64,000 bases of DNA. Source: DATFWC01 sp963777755. GTDB lineage: Bacteria > Pseudomonadota > Alphaproteobacteria > Rhizobiales > Xanthobacteraceae. The notes under the pieces were generated by a model that saw nothing but the letters and a program-made list of their open reading frames with translations, did not search any database and had not been told where the DNA came from. The stretch is taken from assembly GCA_963777755.1 (NCBI GenBank), contig CAVZSC010000035.1, forward strand, positions 1-64,000. Reading direction: 5' to 3'. Each line of letters opens with the position of its first letter. The stretch's first letter is position 1. Position numbers and translations under genes: made by a program. Below are positions 15,029 to 22,194 of the stretch, in pieces.

Positions 15029-15556
15029 TCATAGTCGAAGCTTGTACCACCACACGCCATCCCAGTACGGGGTCGGCTGATCGCTGATCGTCCATTCCGG
15101 TTTATTCAACCGATTAAACAAAACACCTTCCGGGATGCATCTTTTCACGTCAGCGGCAGTAAACGGTGGAGGAGCGTTGAAATCACATAGCGGCATCCTG
15201 GTGTAAGGATCATCGCCCCAAGCACGATCCGGCTCATCCGGGTCACGCGACCCAGGTGCTGGCCGAGCGCCGCGATTGACCACGCACGGCAGCCCACGCT
15301 CCATCCGGTTCAGACAGTCACGGCTGCTGTCCATCCATTCGCAGCCGATCTGGAAACAGAGCCCCAATTCTTCCCAGAAATCCCGGCGATGATCGCCACC
15401 CAGCCCCTCCGACTGAAGTTGGATCATGTCGCCGCCGATAAAGGCGACCCTTGCCTGCGTCACTCTTGTTTCCGTGTCATATTCTTCCGGATCGCCGCGA
15501 GGAACAAAATCAACCATCAAGCTCACGGCAACAACGATCGCAAACGGCGCGCTCAC
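15029..15556 (-). CDS. WVPADQPT-family protein, array C member
   Basis: A GTG start at 15556 follows an AGGAAAGGA site. The 175-residue product has an N-terminal hydrophobic segment (APFAIVVAVSLMVDFVP), six cysteines (LGLCFQIGCEWMDSSRDCLN, then GLPCVVN, MPLCDF and KRCIPEG) and the variant signature KPEWTISDQPTPYW with VWWYKLRL at the end. It keeps the family's N- and C-terminal features but diverges in the middle, as expected for a fast-evolving exported protein. It follows the membrane peptide at 15579 by 22 bp and ends at the IS66-like element. Confidence 0.6.
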   Translation of the reverse strand: MSAPFAIVVAVSLMVDFVPRGDPEEYDTETRVTQARVAFIGGDMIQLQSEGLGGDHRRDFWEELGLCFQIGCEWMDSSRDCLNRMERGLPCVVNRGARPAPGSRDPDEPDRAWGDDPYTRMPLCDFNAPPPFTAADVKRCIPEGVLFNRLNKPEWTISDQPTPYWDGVWWYKLRL

Positions 15557-15575
15557 AGATCAGTCCTTTCCTGGG
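15547..15575. repeat. 29-bp exact direct repeat spanning a ribosome binding site and start codon, copy 1
   Basis: This copy contains the AGGAAAGGA site and GTG start of the array C protein. The second copy, at 15829-15857, lies at the start of the membrane-peptide gene, where the GTG is in a frame that stops after 8 codons. Confidence 0.9.
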
Positions 15576-15578
15576 CGC

Positions 15579-15845
15579 TCATCGCGGGCTCGCATCCCAG
15601 ATGATCATATCGGTGTGCTTGGCCGCCGTGGGAGCGGGATCAGTCACGCCGCGCGTATCGCGATACACGCCACGTGAAAGCACGCCCGCCTCAGGCTTGG
15701 TAGCCTGGGGACCAGGATCAGCCACATCGGGCGTGCCCCCATGCAACATCCCGACGACAACCAAGCCGATGACGAAACTGACACCGGCCCATATGCCAAC
15801 ACCGGCCCATATCAGCAGCCTAGATTCAGCGCGCTCACAGATCAG
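15579..15845 (-). pseudogene. One-helix membrane peptide at the head of array C, start codon displaced
   Basis: The frame ERAESRLLIWAGVGIWAG, then VSFVIGLVVVGML, and a tail ending MIIWDASPR is a clear paralog of the peptide at 9442-9606. The position of that gene's ATG is here a GAG. Upstream in frame are only CTG (15845) and ATC, because the 29-bp repeat placed the ribosome binding site and a GTG in another frame. Translation would need a CTG/ATC start, or the gene is dead. The downstream tail is longer than in copy A. The helix and the WDAS tail are conserved, so loss is recent or a non-canonical start is used. Confidence 0.5.
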
Positions 15846-15857
15846 TCCTTTCCTGGG
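15829..15857. repeat. 29-bp exact direct repeat, copy 2
   Basis: Identical to 15547-15575. It appears to have been copied over the start region of the membrane-peptide gene, replacing its ATG context. Confidence 0.9.
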
Positions 15858-15918
15858 GTTGGCACCAGCCAGGCGGACTTGTCCCGCTGCGTCTTTTATG
15901 TAGGATGGGGTCGGGCAT
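15835..15918 (-). CDS. Conserved short peptide upstream of array C
   Basis: ATG 15918 encodes 27 residues, MPDPILHKRRSGTSPPGWC plus QPQERTDL. The first 19 match the peptide at 9689 with two replacements. The stop overlaps the 29-bp repeat. It is a candidate leader peptide for the array; upstream TTGACA resembles a -35 box, without a clear -10. Confidence 0.35.
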   Translation of the reverse strand: MPDPILHKRRSGTSPPGWCQPQERTDL

Positions 15919-16280
15919 GTCGCGCTCCCACCAGTGCGATGTGTCAAGTCGCGGCCGGGTGTTGCAGAGCACTCGGTCGCGGCGCTCACATTGCGCCTGC
16001 GTGGCCGCCCTGCGCAAGAGTCCTTGATGCCGAGAGCAAGCGGCGTCAAAGTGCGGTGGGCGCTCCCGGGGGGTACCCAAGCGCCCCGACTGCCCCCACG
16101 CCGCACCCCCGGTGGGGGCATTTTTCTTGAGACGCCCCCGCCTCCTACTATTGCCCCGCCATGACTTCAGGGAAGGCGGTGGATGCGTTCTGGGCTGTGG
16201 GCACTCCTGACACAGCGGCTCGGCCATCGGACTCACCAGCGGCCTCCGCTGAGTTAGGGAGAGGCGTGCCGATAAGCAGG

Positions 16281-16400
16281 AGCCCGGGGCTGGGCATCAA
16301 CCGGCGCCGGGGTCTGACCGAGGCCGGTTGCACGGAATGGGGCATGGGTCTGCACCGGATCCCGTGGCCTCGGCAACGGCCATTGTGACTCCTGTTGCCG
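16281..16400. ncRNA. Candidate structured RNA, copy C
   Basis: The hairpin CCGAGGC (16318-16324) with GCCTCGG (16367-16373) encloses an inner stem, CGGT-T-GCA (16325-16332) with TGCACCG (16351-16357). That inner stem is longer than in copy A, where a U-G pair replaces the C-G at its base. The third stem, CGGCAAC (16371-16377) with GTTGCCG (16394-16400), is the same as in copy A with a different loop. The first stem is only weakly kept. Strand and function are unknown. Confidence 0.35.
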
Positions 16401-16415
16401 GGGAGTGTCTATCCG

Positions 16416-16568
16416 TTGGCCGACTCTTGTGCTGTCGCTCGCCAGTTGATCGAGGCGGGGCTTTCATTCACCGTGCGATGGCTGCGCCCGGGTGACCCGG
16501 AATATGATGGGGAATATCGCGACGCTGCTGAAGCCGCCCGTAAGGCGCGCTTGATCGACCACGAATGA
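16416..16568 (+). CDS. Small hypothetical protein
   Basis: Fifty codons from TTG 16416 to TGA 16568: LADSCAVARQLIEAGLSFTV, then RWLRPGDPEYDGEYRDAAEA and ARKARLIDHE. The FTVRWLRPGDPxYDGxYxxAxEA pattern looks like real coding sequence of a small phage or plasmid protein. The start is uncertain, as no clear ribosome binding site precedes it. Confidence 0.4.
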   Translation: MADSCAVARQLIEAGLSFTVRWLRPGDPEYDGEYRDAAEAARKARLIDHE

Positions 16569-16645
16569 ATCGGGTTCTCGTGCCCGTGCTGGCGCAGGAG
16601 GGCTGCGTCGGTCACCTGCTGCAGACGTGCCGCGGCTGGGGCTTG

Positions 16646-16676
16646 AAAAAAAGAGCCCCGGGGGCGACCGGGGCTC
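16646..16676 (-). terminator. Rho-independent terminator for leftward transcription
   Basis: GAGCCCCGG and CCGGGGCTC form a perfect 9-bp stem (16653-16661 with 16668-16676, 6-nt loop). On the minus strand the stem is followed by seven T (the complement of the A run at 16646-16652). It would end transcripts coming from the recombinase-tail gene at 17031. Confidence 0.7.
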
Positions 16677-17030
16677 CAGTACATCGCCCCGACAGGGAGT
16701 TCGGGGCGGCTGTTGGAGCCGCGGCAGGGAGTCCGGGCTGCAACGTGGGCATCATGCCCAGCTCTGCCGCGCCGCGCTGTTCCCTGGGGAACAGGCGCAT
16801 CAGCAATTTTCCCGGGACGCTCGCGGGCTATCGGCCGGCCGTCGGCTACTACGCCACGGAGGCCGAGGCAGCGGCTGCGGTGCTCAATTGCCCGCCTTGT
16901 GGCGAACCTTATACGACCTTGCCAAAGCTATGCCGCAGCCTTTAGGACCCTCTTCCAGGCATTTCTTTAGGAATGCGTTCAGGCCCTACGGTCGAGCTGG
17001 CGACCGCAAAAGTTGTGGCCGCCAGTGACG
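16677..17030. other. Stretch without a supported gene
   Basis: Between the terminator and recombinase-tail copy 3 there is only a fragmentary plus-strand reading near 16790-16890 (SNFPGTLAGYRPAVGYYATE and an Ala-rich end). It could be the end of a lost gene. I see no start, ribosome binding site or family. Confidence 0.25.
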
Positions 17031-17270
17031 TTAGCCGAGCCGCTTCAGGCGACGCCGCAACAAAATGACCGTGCGGACATCCCAGCGCGCGCCCTGGGGC
17101 GTAGCAACCCCGCGCTCGTTCAAAACTTTGGCTATCCCGTAGCTTGACGTGGTCCCCTCGCGCTCCAGCTCAGCGATCGTGCCGGCCATGTTGCGTGCAA
17201 AGGCGTCTGCCCGCGCTTGAAGGGTCGCACGGCCTCGCTGGCCAGCTTCCCTCGTTGGTGGCTTGCCCAT
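17031..17270 (-). CDS. Orphan recombinase-tail domain protein, copy 3
   Basis: Seventy-nine residues from ATG 17270 (MGKPPTREAGQRGRATLQAR, then MAGTIAELEREGTTSSYGIA and VLNERGVATPQGARW). It ends LRRRLKRLG, one residue shorter than the other copies because of a changed stop. It is in opposite orientation to copies 1 and 2. A TGATC-ATG junction connects it to the degraded HTH gene upstream, exactly as in copy 1. Confidence 0.65.
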   Translation of the reverse strand: MGKPPTREAGQRGRATLQARADAFARNMAGTIAELEREGTTSSYGIAKVLNERGVATPQGARWDVRTVILLRRRLKRLG

Positions 17271-17272
17271 GA

Positions 17273-17371
17273 TCAGCCTGCCCGCCGCCAAGACCACCAG
17301 CGGCGCCGACTGCCGGCGGCCACACTTGGGACGCTGCCGGTCATGGCGGCAGCCTGGGCGAGGGTGAGCAT
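17273..17371 (-). pseudogene. Internally deleted HTH/Trp-tail protein upstream of copy 3
   Basis: Thirty-two codons from ATG 17371: MLTLAQAAAMTGSVPSVAAG then SRRRWWSWRRAG. The start matches the first helix of the HTH at 479, and the end matches its Trp-rich tail. Most of the HTH and the entire coiled coil are deleted in frame. Confidence 0.5.
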
Positions 17372-17623
17372 AGCGGCGCGTGTCCTGCGTTGCAGAGGCG
17401 CCACGCAGGGTCTGGCCTGACGGTTAAGAAATCGTGTTGATGCGTCACATGAAGCAGCAGCTCATGCGCTGCGTCACCACGCATATGGCCGCGGTGCTAC
17501 GGGCCTCTGAGGCGGTTGTCGGGGCGCTTACCCCACGCTTACCAGACAGTTTGCCGGCCAGCCCTACGCGGCTTAAGGCGCTGATATTATTGGTACAGTT
17601 GGGGGACCTGAACCACCTGCCTT

Positions 17624-18316
17624 GTGATCCTCAATCATGGACGGCCGGCGCGCCGGGACGGCGCCCTCGACGTGCGTGCCGCGACCTACGCCGACAATGC
17701 ACGCTACTTCGTGGCGAAGGGTTTCGCGGTCTTCCTCCCCATTCGGGTTGGCTACGGAGCGACCGGTGGACCGGATGTGGAATTCTCGGGACCCTGTCGA
17801 TCGAGAAACTTTCCGCCTGTCTACGATGCGGCAGCCCAGCAGGGCATCAAGGTGATCGAGCATGCCAAGACGCTGCCCTATGTCGACGGAGCCAAGGGCA
17901 TCGTCGTCGGCCAGTCGTTCGGCGGCGCGACGGCGATAGCGCTCGCCGCCAAGAACATCCCCGCGGTCACCGCCGCGGTGAACTTTTCCGGCGGCGGTGG
18001 CGGCAATCCGCGCACGCGGCCCGACCGTCCCTGTCGCGACGATCTTCTCGCCGACCTGTTCGCCTCCTACGGCGCCACCGCGCGGATTCCGACGCTGTGG
18101 CTCTACAGCGAGAACGATCGCTACTGGGGGAAGGAGAAGCCGCGAACCTGGTTTCAGCGCTTCGTCAACAGCGGCGGTTCCGGCCGGTTCGTTCAGCTTC
18201 CGCCCTACAAGGACGAGGGCCATCGCAGCTTCACCGGCAATCCGGCAGCATGGCGGCCGGCGTTCGAGGAGTTTCTGCGCACGTGCTGCGCGTCCCCTGT
18301 CGGAGCCCGGCCTTGA
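17624..18316 (+). pseudogene. Alpha/beta hydrolase (dienelactone-hydrolase type), 5'-truncated
   Basis: The 230 readable residues contain the nucleophile elbow GIVVGQSFGGATAIALA, the acid region LWLYSENDRYWGKEK and the histidine in KDEGHRSFTG, in the right order for an alpha/beta hydrolase. The N-terminal part (signal peptide and first strands) is missing: a TGA lies four codons before the first usable GTG (17624), and the preceding sequence is island DNA. The protein starts at VILNHGRPARRDG, a segment normally well inside the domain. The truncation marks the right boundary of the island near 17.6 kb. Confidence 0.65.
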
Positions 18317-19816
18317 TCAAGCCTGCGCGGCGACTGGCCCGGCAGCCGCAGGCCTGCCGCCGACGCGAAAGACCTCCATCTCGCCGCCGACGCCCTTGAG
18401 CTGCGCATGGTCGGGCGCGACCGCAAAGGGCGACAGCAGCGCTGCGATGCCGGCCGCGTCGCGCACGTCGCGGGTGAGACAGATCTCGTCGCCCTCGGCA
18501 ATTCCCTGCACGCGCGCCGCAATGTTGACCGTCTGGCCGAAATAGTCGAGCCGGTCGTTGAGGGTGACGGCGATCGCGGCGCCACGATGAATCCCGACCT
18601 TGAGGATCAGCGCCTGGCCGAGCCGCATCTTGTTGAAACGCGCGATCTCGTCGCGCATCGCAATCGCCGCCGCGACCGCATCGGCCGGCGTGACGAAGGC
18701 CGCCATGACGGCGTCGCCCAGCGTCTTGATCACCGCGCCCTTGCTCGCCACGGTGACGTCGAGCAGGCGCTCGAAATGCTGCTGCACGAGAGAGAACGCG
18801 TTGAGATCGCCGATCCGGCCGTACAGCGCGGTCGAGCCCTTGAGGTCGGTGAAGACCAGCGTGATGTCGCGCACGCCGATCCCCTCGGTTGCCTTGATCA
18901 GCTCGGAGCGAAACAGGTCGCGGAAGGTCTGCGTCGCCAGCAGGCGCCCGCCGCCGAGGAAAGGGACGCATTGCAGCATCCCGTGCGCAGAGCCGGCCGG
19001 GACGGTGGATATGGCGAGAATGCCGCGCCGGGCGGTGGTGTTCTCGACTGCGAAGATCACTTCACCCGGCGCAACCGCCCCGTCGACCGGGTCGCAGCCG
19101 CCCTCGCCATAGCGGATGCGCACGACCTGCGGCGCCGCCGCCGGCGCTCCTTCTATCGAGAACAGGAAGCGCGCCTTGTGGTCGACGTCCCAGCCGAAAT
19201 ACTGGCCGCCCCGAAGGTCACCGGAGTGGCACGCAAGGCGCGTGACGGCGCCGGGCGGCAGATAGCTCACGTACTGCGTCACCGAGCGCAGGAACTCCAC
19301 GAACGGCATTCCGTCCGGCAGCACGACCTCCGCGGTCAGGCGGCAGTTGAAACAATAGTCGGCGGCCGGCAGCTCAGCGGGGCGGTGGAACGGGATCGCG
19401 CGAACGGCGGGGGACACCGTGAAGGCGACGGCGATGTACTCGTCGAGCTTGGCCTCGTATTCGCCGCGGCAGACCGGACACTGATAGTGATTACCGACGC
19501 CCTTGAGGCTGGCCAGGCTCTCCACCACGCAGGCGCACATGGGGCAGAGCAGCAGCCAGTCCATCGCGAACAGGCCATTGGCGGTCGCATGCAGGAAGAG
19601 ATCGATGCCCTCGGTCTCGGCGATGCCGCGCTCCGCCGCGAAGCGAATCGGGTTCACCCGAAACAGCGCCTTCTCGTCGCCCTGGCGAATCAGCGCCTCG
19701 AGCCGCGACACCACGCGCGGGCTCCAGGCGCGCGCCGCCTCGAGGGCGGAAAAACGCTCCTCCAGCAGCGGTTCGTTGACGGAGACTTCCACGCGACCCT
19801 CCGGTCGAGGCGACAT
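18317..19816 (-). CDS. Class III adenylate/guanylate cyclase with N-terminal sensor region
   Basis: About 499 residues from ATG 19816. The N-terminal half is an uncharacterised domain, with a CxxC...CxxC zinc ribbon (LLCPMCACVVE, then YQCPVCRGEYE). The C-terminal class III cyclase domain shows the metal-binding aspartates in LVFTDLKGSTALYGRIGD and KTLGDAVMAAFVTPADAVAA, and the ribose/transition-state region YFGQTVNIAARVQGIAEGDE. It would make cAMP from ATP as a homodimer; the substrate residue is not certain from reading. The ribbon suggests metal or redox control. It is convergent with the truncated hydrolase. Confidence 0.8.
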   Translation of the reverse strand: MSPRPEGRVEVSVNEPLLEERFSALEAARAWSPRVVSRLEALIRQGDEKALFRVNPIRFAAERGIAETEGIDLFLHATANGLFAMDWLLLCPMCACVVESLASLKGVGNHYQCPVCRGEYEAKLDEYIAVAFTVSPAVRAIPFHRPAELPAADYCFNCRLTAEVVLPDGMPFVEFLRSVTQYVSYLPPGAVTRLACHSGDLRGGQYFGWDVDHKARFLFSIEGAPAAAPQVVRIRYGEGGCDPVDGAVAPGEVIFAVENTTARRGILAISTVPAGSAHGMLQCVPFLGGGRLLATQTFRDLFRSELIKATEGIGVRDITLVFTDLKGSTALYGRIGDLNAFSLVQQHFERLLDVTVASKGAVIKTLGDAVMAAFVTPADAVAAAIAMRDEIARFNKMRLGQALILKVGIHRGAAIAVTLNDRLDYFGQTVNIAARVQGIAEGDEICLTRDVRDAAGIAALLSPFAVAPDHAQLKGVGGEMEVFRVGGRPAAAGPVAAQA

Positions 19817-20123
19817 CGCTCCGGCAAGCCTGCTCGCAACAGGACAACAGCCAGGCGAGCGGTACAAGCGGCGTCGCGTTGCCACCGGCGCCGCACATCC
19901 GCCCGAATTCGATGCCCGTTCGGCCCGCCTGCGGCCGCCAAAATATTCGAGATTCTAGGTAGTTCGCCGAATTCAACGATCTTTCTGGACGAGGCACAGT
20001 CCTACCGCTAACATTCACCCAGCACGAGAGACCAGCCTGCTCCTGTCCGGCGGAAAAAAGATGCCTCGAGCCGAGCGAGGCCGAGCCGGGCGAGGTTGCG
20101 GTGTTGTGTCCAGGGGAGACTGC
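19817..20123. other. Divergent intergenic region between the cyclase and the secreted ClpP-like gene
   Basis: About 300 bases. Both promoters must lie here; I could not identify a convincing -35/-10 pair, operator or RNA gene. Confidence 0.4.
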
Positions 20124-21362
20124 ATGATCCGATCGTTCGTCGGCGCAATGCTGTTGGCCGGCTTGGGATTGACGGAGGGCGCTGTCGCTGCGCCTGCGAC
20201 GGAGAATGTCCGCGGCCTGCCCATGTCGTTCGAGTGGCGCCGCGAAGGACCAGCCGAGGCCTGCGGGACCAAGTGTCGCTCATGGATCTCGGCGATCGGA
20301 TCGATCACCGCCGATACGCCCCGGGCGTTTGAGAATTTCGCCCGCCAGCACGACGTGCGCGGCGCCGTCCTGGTGCTCGACTCGGGCGGCGGCTCGGTGC
20401 TCGGCACCTTGGAGCTCGGCCGCATGATCCGCCGGCTCGGCATGACAACGACGGTCGGCCGCACCGCGCCGCTCGCTCCCGACAAGGGCGGCGAGGCGCG
20501 CGCCACGCTTTCGCCCAAGGCGGACTGCGAATCCATGTGCGCCTTCCTGCTGTTGAGCGGGACGCGCCGCCACGTGCCGACCGACGCGCACGTGCTGGTG
20601 CACCAGATCTGGCTCGGCGACCGGCGCGACGATGCGACCGCCGCGATCTACTCGGCCGAAGACATCATGGTGATCCAGCGCGACATCGGGCGGCTGGTGC
20701 AGTACACCGCCGAGATGGGCGGCGGCGCCGACCTGATCGAGACGGCGCTGCGCATCCCGCCGTGGGAGCGGCTGCGCCCGCTCAACGCCGAGGAGCTGAT
20801 CCGCGCCAAGCTGCAGACGGCGGAAACGCCGTTCGAGCCGCTGCCGCCGGAGCCGGCGGCGAGCTCGTCGGCTTCGACCAGCCCGACCATCGCGGTCGCG
20901 GCGATCACCGACCGCGCCTGGTCGATGATCGAAAAGGCCGGGCGGCCGATGCTGGCGCGGCGCCACCCGCTGACCATCGAGGGCGAGGAGATCGGCAGCT
21001 TCGACCTGGTGTTCAGCTGCAGCGGCAGCTCCGGCAGCTACACGGCGAACTATACCGAGTCGCGCAAGCGGCCCGGTACCAGGCGCACGCCGGTCGCGCT
21101 GAAGGACGTCACCATCTCGGTCGGCCGCGAATCGTCGGTGCTCCGTGTAGTCGCCTCCGAAGCGACCGCGAAGCCGCCGGAGCTGGTCTCGTCGGCGCGC
21201 GGGATCGTATCCGCCGCCCTGATGAAGGGATTGGCGGAGTGGGGCAATCGCGCGGTCATGATCGAGACCGCTACGACCAACAACCAGGAAACCGCGATCC
21301 GGGTCGGCAATACCGGGCTGGCGCAGTATTTCACCAAGTTCGCCGCCACCTGCGCGAAGTAA
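20124..21362 (+). CDS. Secreted ClpP/crotonase-fold protein (COG3904-like)
   Basis: A 412-residue protein starts at ATG 20124 with a signal peptide (MIRSFVGAMLLAGLGLTEGA, cleavage near AVAA). Residues about 55-190 match periplasmic ClpP-fold proteins: GAVLVLDSGGGSVLGTLELG, RMIRRLGMTTTVGR, then DCESMCAFLLLSGTRRHVPT and AHVLVHQIWLG. The C-terminal half is an additional beta-rich region with one cysteine pair. Serine in the ESMCAF motif occupies the place of the ClpP nucleophile. A periplasmic hydrolase or scaffold role is likely, with no known substrate. Confidence 0.65.
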   Translation: MIRSFVGAMLLAGLGLTEGAVAAPATENVRGLPMSFEWRREGPAEACGTKCRSWISAIGSITADTPRAFENFARQHDVRGAVLVLDSGGGSVLGTLELGRMIRRLGMTTTVGRTAPLAPDKGGEARATLSPKADCESMCAFLLLSGTRRHVPTDAHVLVHQIWLGDRRDDATAAIYSAEDIMVIQRDIGRLVQYTAEMGGGADLIETALRIPPWERLRPLNAEELIRAKLQTAETPFEPLPPEPAASSSASTSPTIAVAAITDRAWSMIEKAGRPMLARRHPLTIEGEEIGSFDLVFSCSGSSGSYTANYTESRKRPGTRRTPVALKDVTISVGRESSVLRVVASEATAKPPELVSSARGIVSAALMKGLAEWGNRAVMIETATTNNQETAIRVGNTGLAQYFTKFAATCAK

Positions 21363-21406
21363 CCCCCCGCCTGGCCGCCTGCCGGACGGCATTACCGAAT
21401 GTAGAG

Positions 21407-21479
21407 GCGACCCTTGTGGTCGCCCGCTTTGCGGGCGCCGCATCGGTGGCGCGGCCGCGGGCACCCAAGGGGTGCCCCT
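21407..21479. repeat. Cluster of three GC-rich palindromes
   Basis: GGCGACC-CTTGT-GGTCGCC, GCCCGC-TTT-GCGGGC and GGGCACCC-AAG-GGGTGCCC follow one another between convergent genes. The same GGGCGACC-ACAAG-GGTCGCCC and AGGGGTGCCCCTA pieces recur at 61462-61482 and 62846-62858. They may act as bidirectional terminators and resemble REP-type interspersed elements. Confidence 0.55.
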
Positions 21480-21501
21480 ACAAACTCAACCGCCGCGGCA
21501 T

Positions 21502-21942
21502 CTACACGGAACCGCGTTTCGCCTCGATCTGATCGATCGCCGTGACCACCGCATCGAACGTCAGCATGGTGGAGGCGTGACGCGCCTTGTATTCGCGCAC
21601 CGGCTCCAGGACCGCGAGGTCGGCCCACTTGCCGGCCGGCGCCGCGCCGTTCTCCTTGAGCATCCGGCGCATGCTCTCGCGCACCTCCCGCAGCTCGTCG
21701 GCCTTGGCGCCGACCACCTTGCTGGCCATGATGGAGGACGACGCCTGCCCGAGCGCGCAGGCCTTCACCTGGTGGGCGAAATCGGTGACCGTGTCGCCCT
21801 CCATGGCGAGGTCGACGGTGACGGTCGAGCCGCACAGCTTGGAATGGGCGGTCGCCGTGGCGTCCGGCGCGGACAGCCGCCCGATTCGCGGGATGTTTGC
21901 GGCAAGCTCGAGAATCCGCTGGTTGTAGATCTCGTTGATCAT
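21502..21942 (-). CDS. Iron-sulfur cluster assembly scaffold (IscU/SufU-like)
   Basis: A 146-residue protein starts at ATG 21942 (MINEIYNQRILELAANIPRI). The NifU N-terminal fold is shown by SKLCGSTVTVDLAMEGDTVT, DFAHQVKACALGQASSSIMA and a final FDAVVTAIDQIEAKR. Only two of the three scaffold cysteines of canonical IscU are present, as in a Rhizobiales-specific branch. It would hold nascent Fe-S clusters or act in their transfer. Divergent from folE, which it commonly neighbours in this order (general knowledge). Confidence 0.8.
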   Translation of the reverse strand: MINEIYNQRILELAANIPRIGRLSAPDATATAHSKLCGSTVTVDLAMEGDTVTDFAHQVKACALGQASSSIMASKVVGAKADELREVRESMRRMLKENGAAPAGKWADLAVLEPVREYKARHASTMLTFDAVVTAIDQIEAKRGSV

Positions 21943-22194
21943 GGCGCTCGTCGGTCCGGATCGGTCGTCAAGCGGTTGATTGCAGGCCAACCGCGGGAGA
22001 TTATATAGGGCTGACGGTACCCGAAAGGGTACCGTGTCCTGGCCTGGCCGAACGGCCATGCAGAATTGGTATTATGGGATTGCGGCGTCCGTTGCCCTAT
22101 TGCGCGTTCTTGGGGCGTATAACTGACGCGGCCACCCGGTGACACCCCCGGCGCCCGAGCGCAGCTCGCGGCACCGGTCGAACGGAGACCGTCA

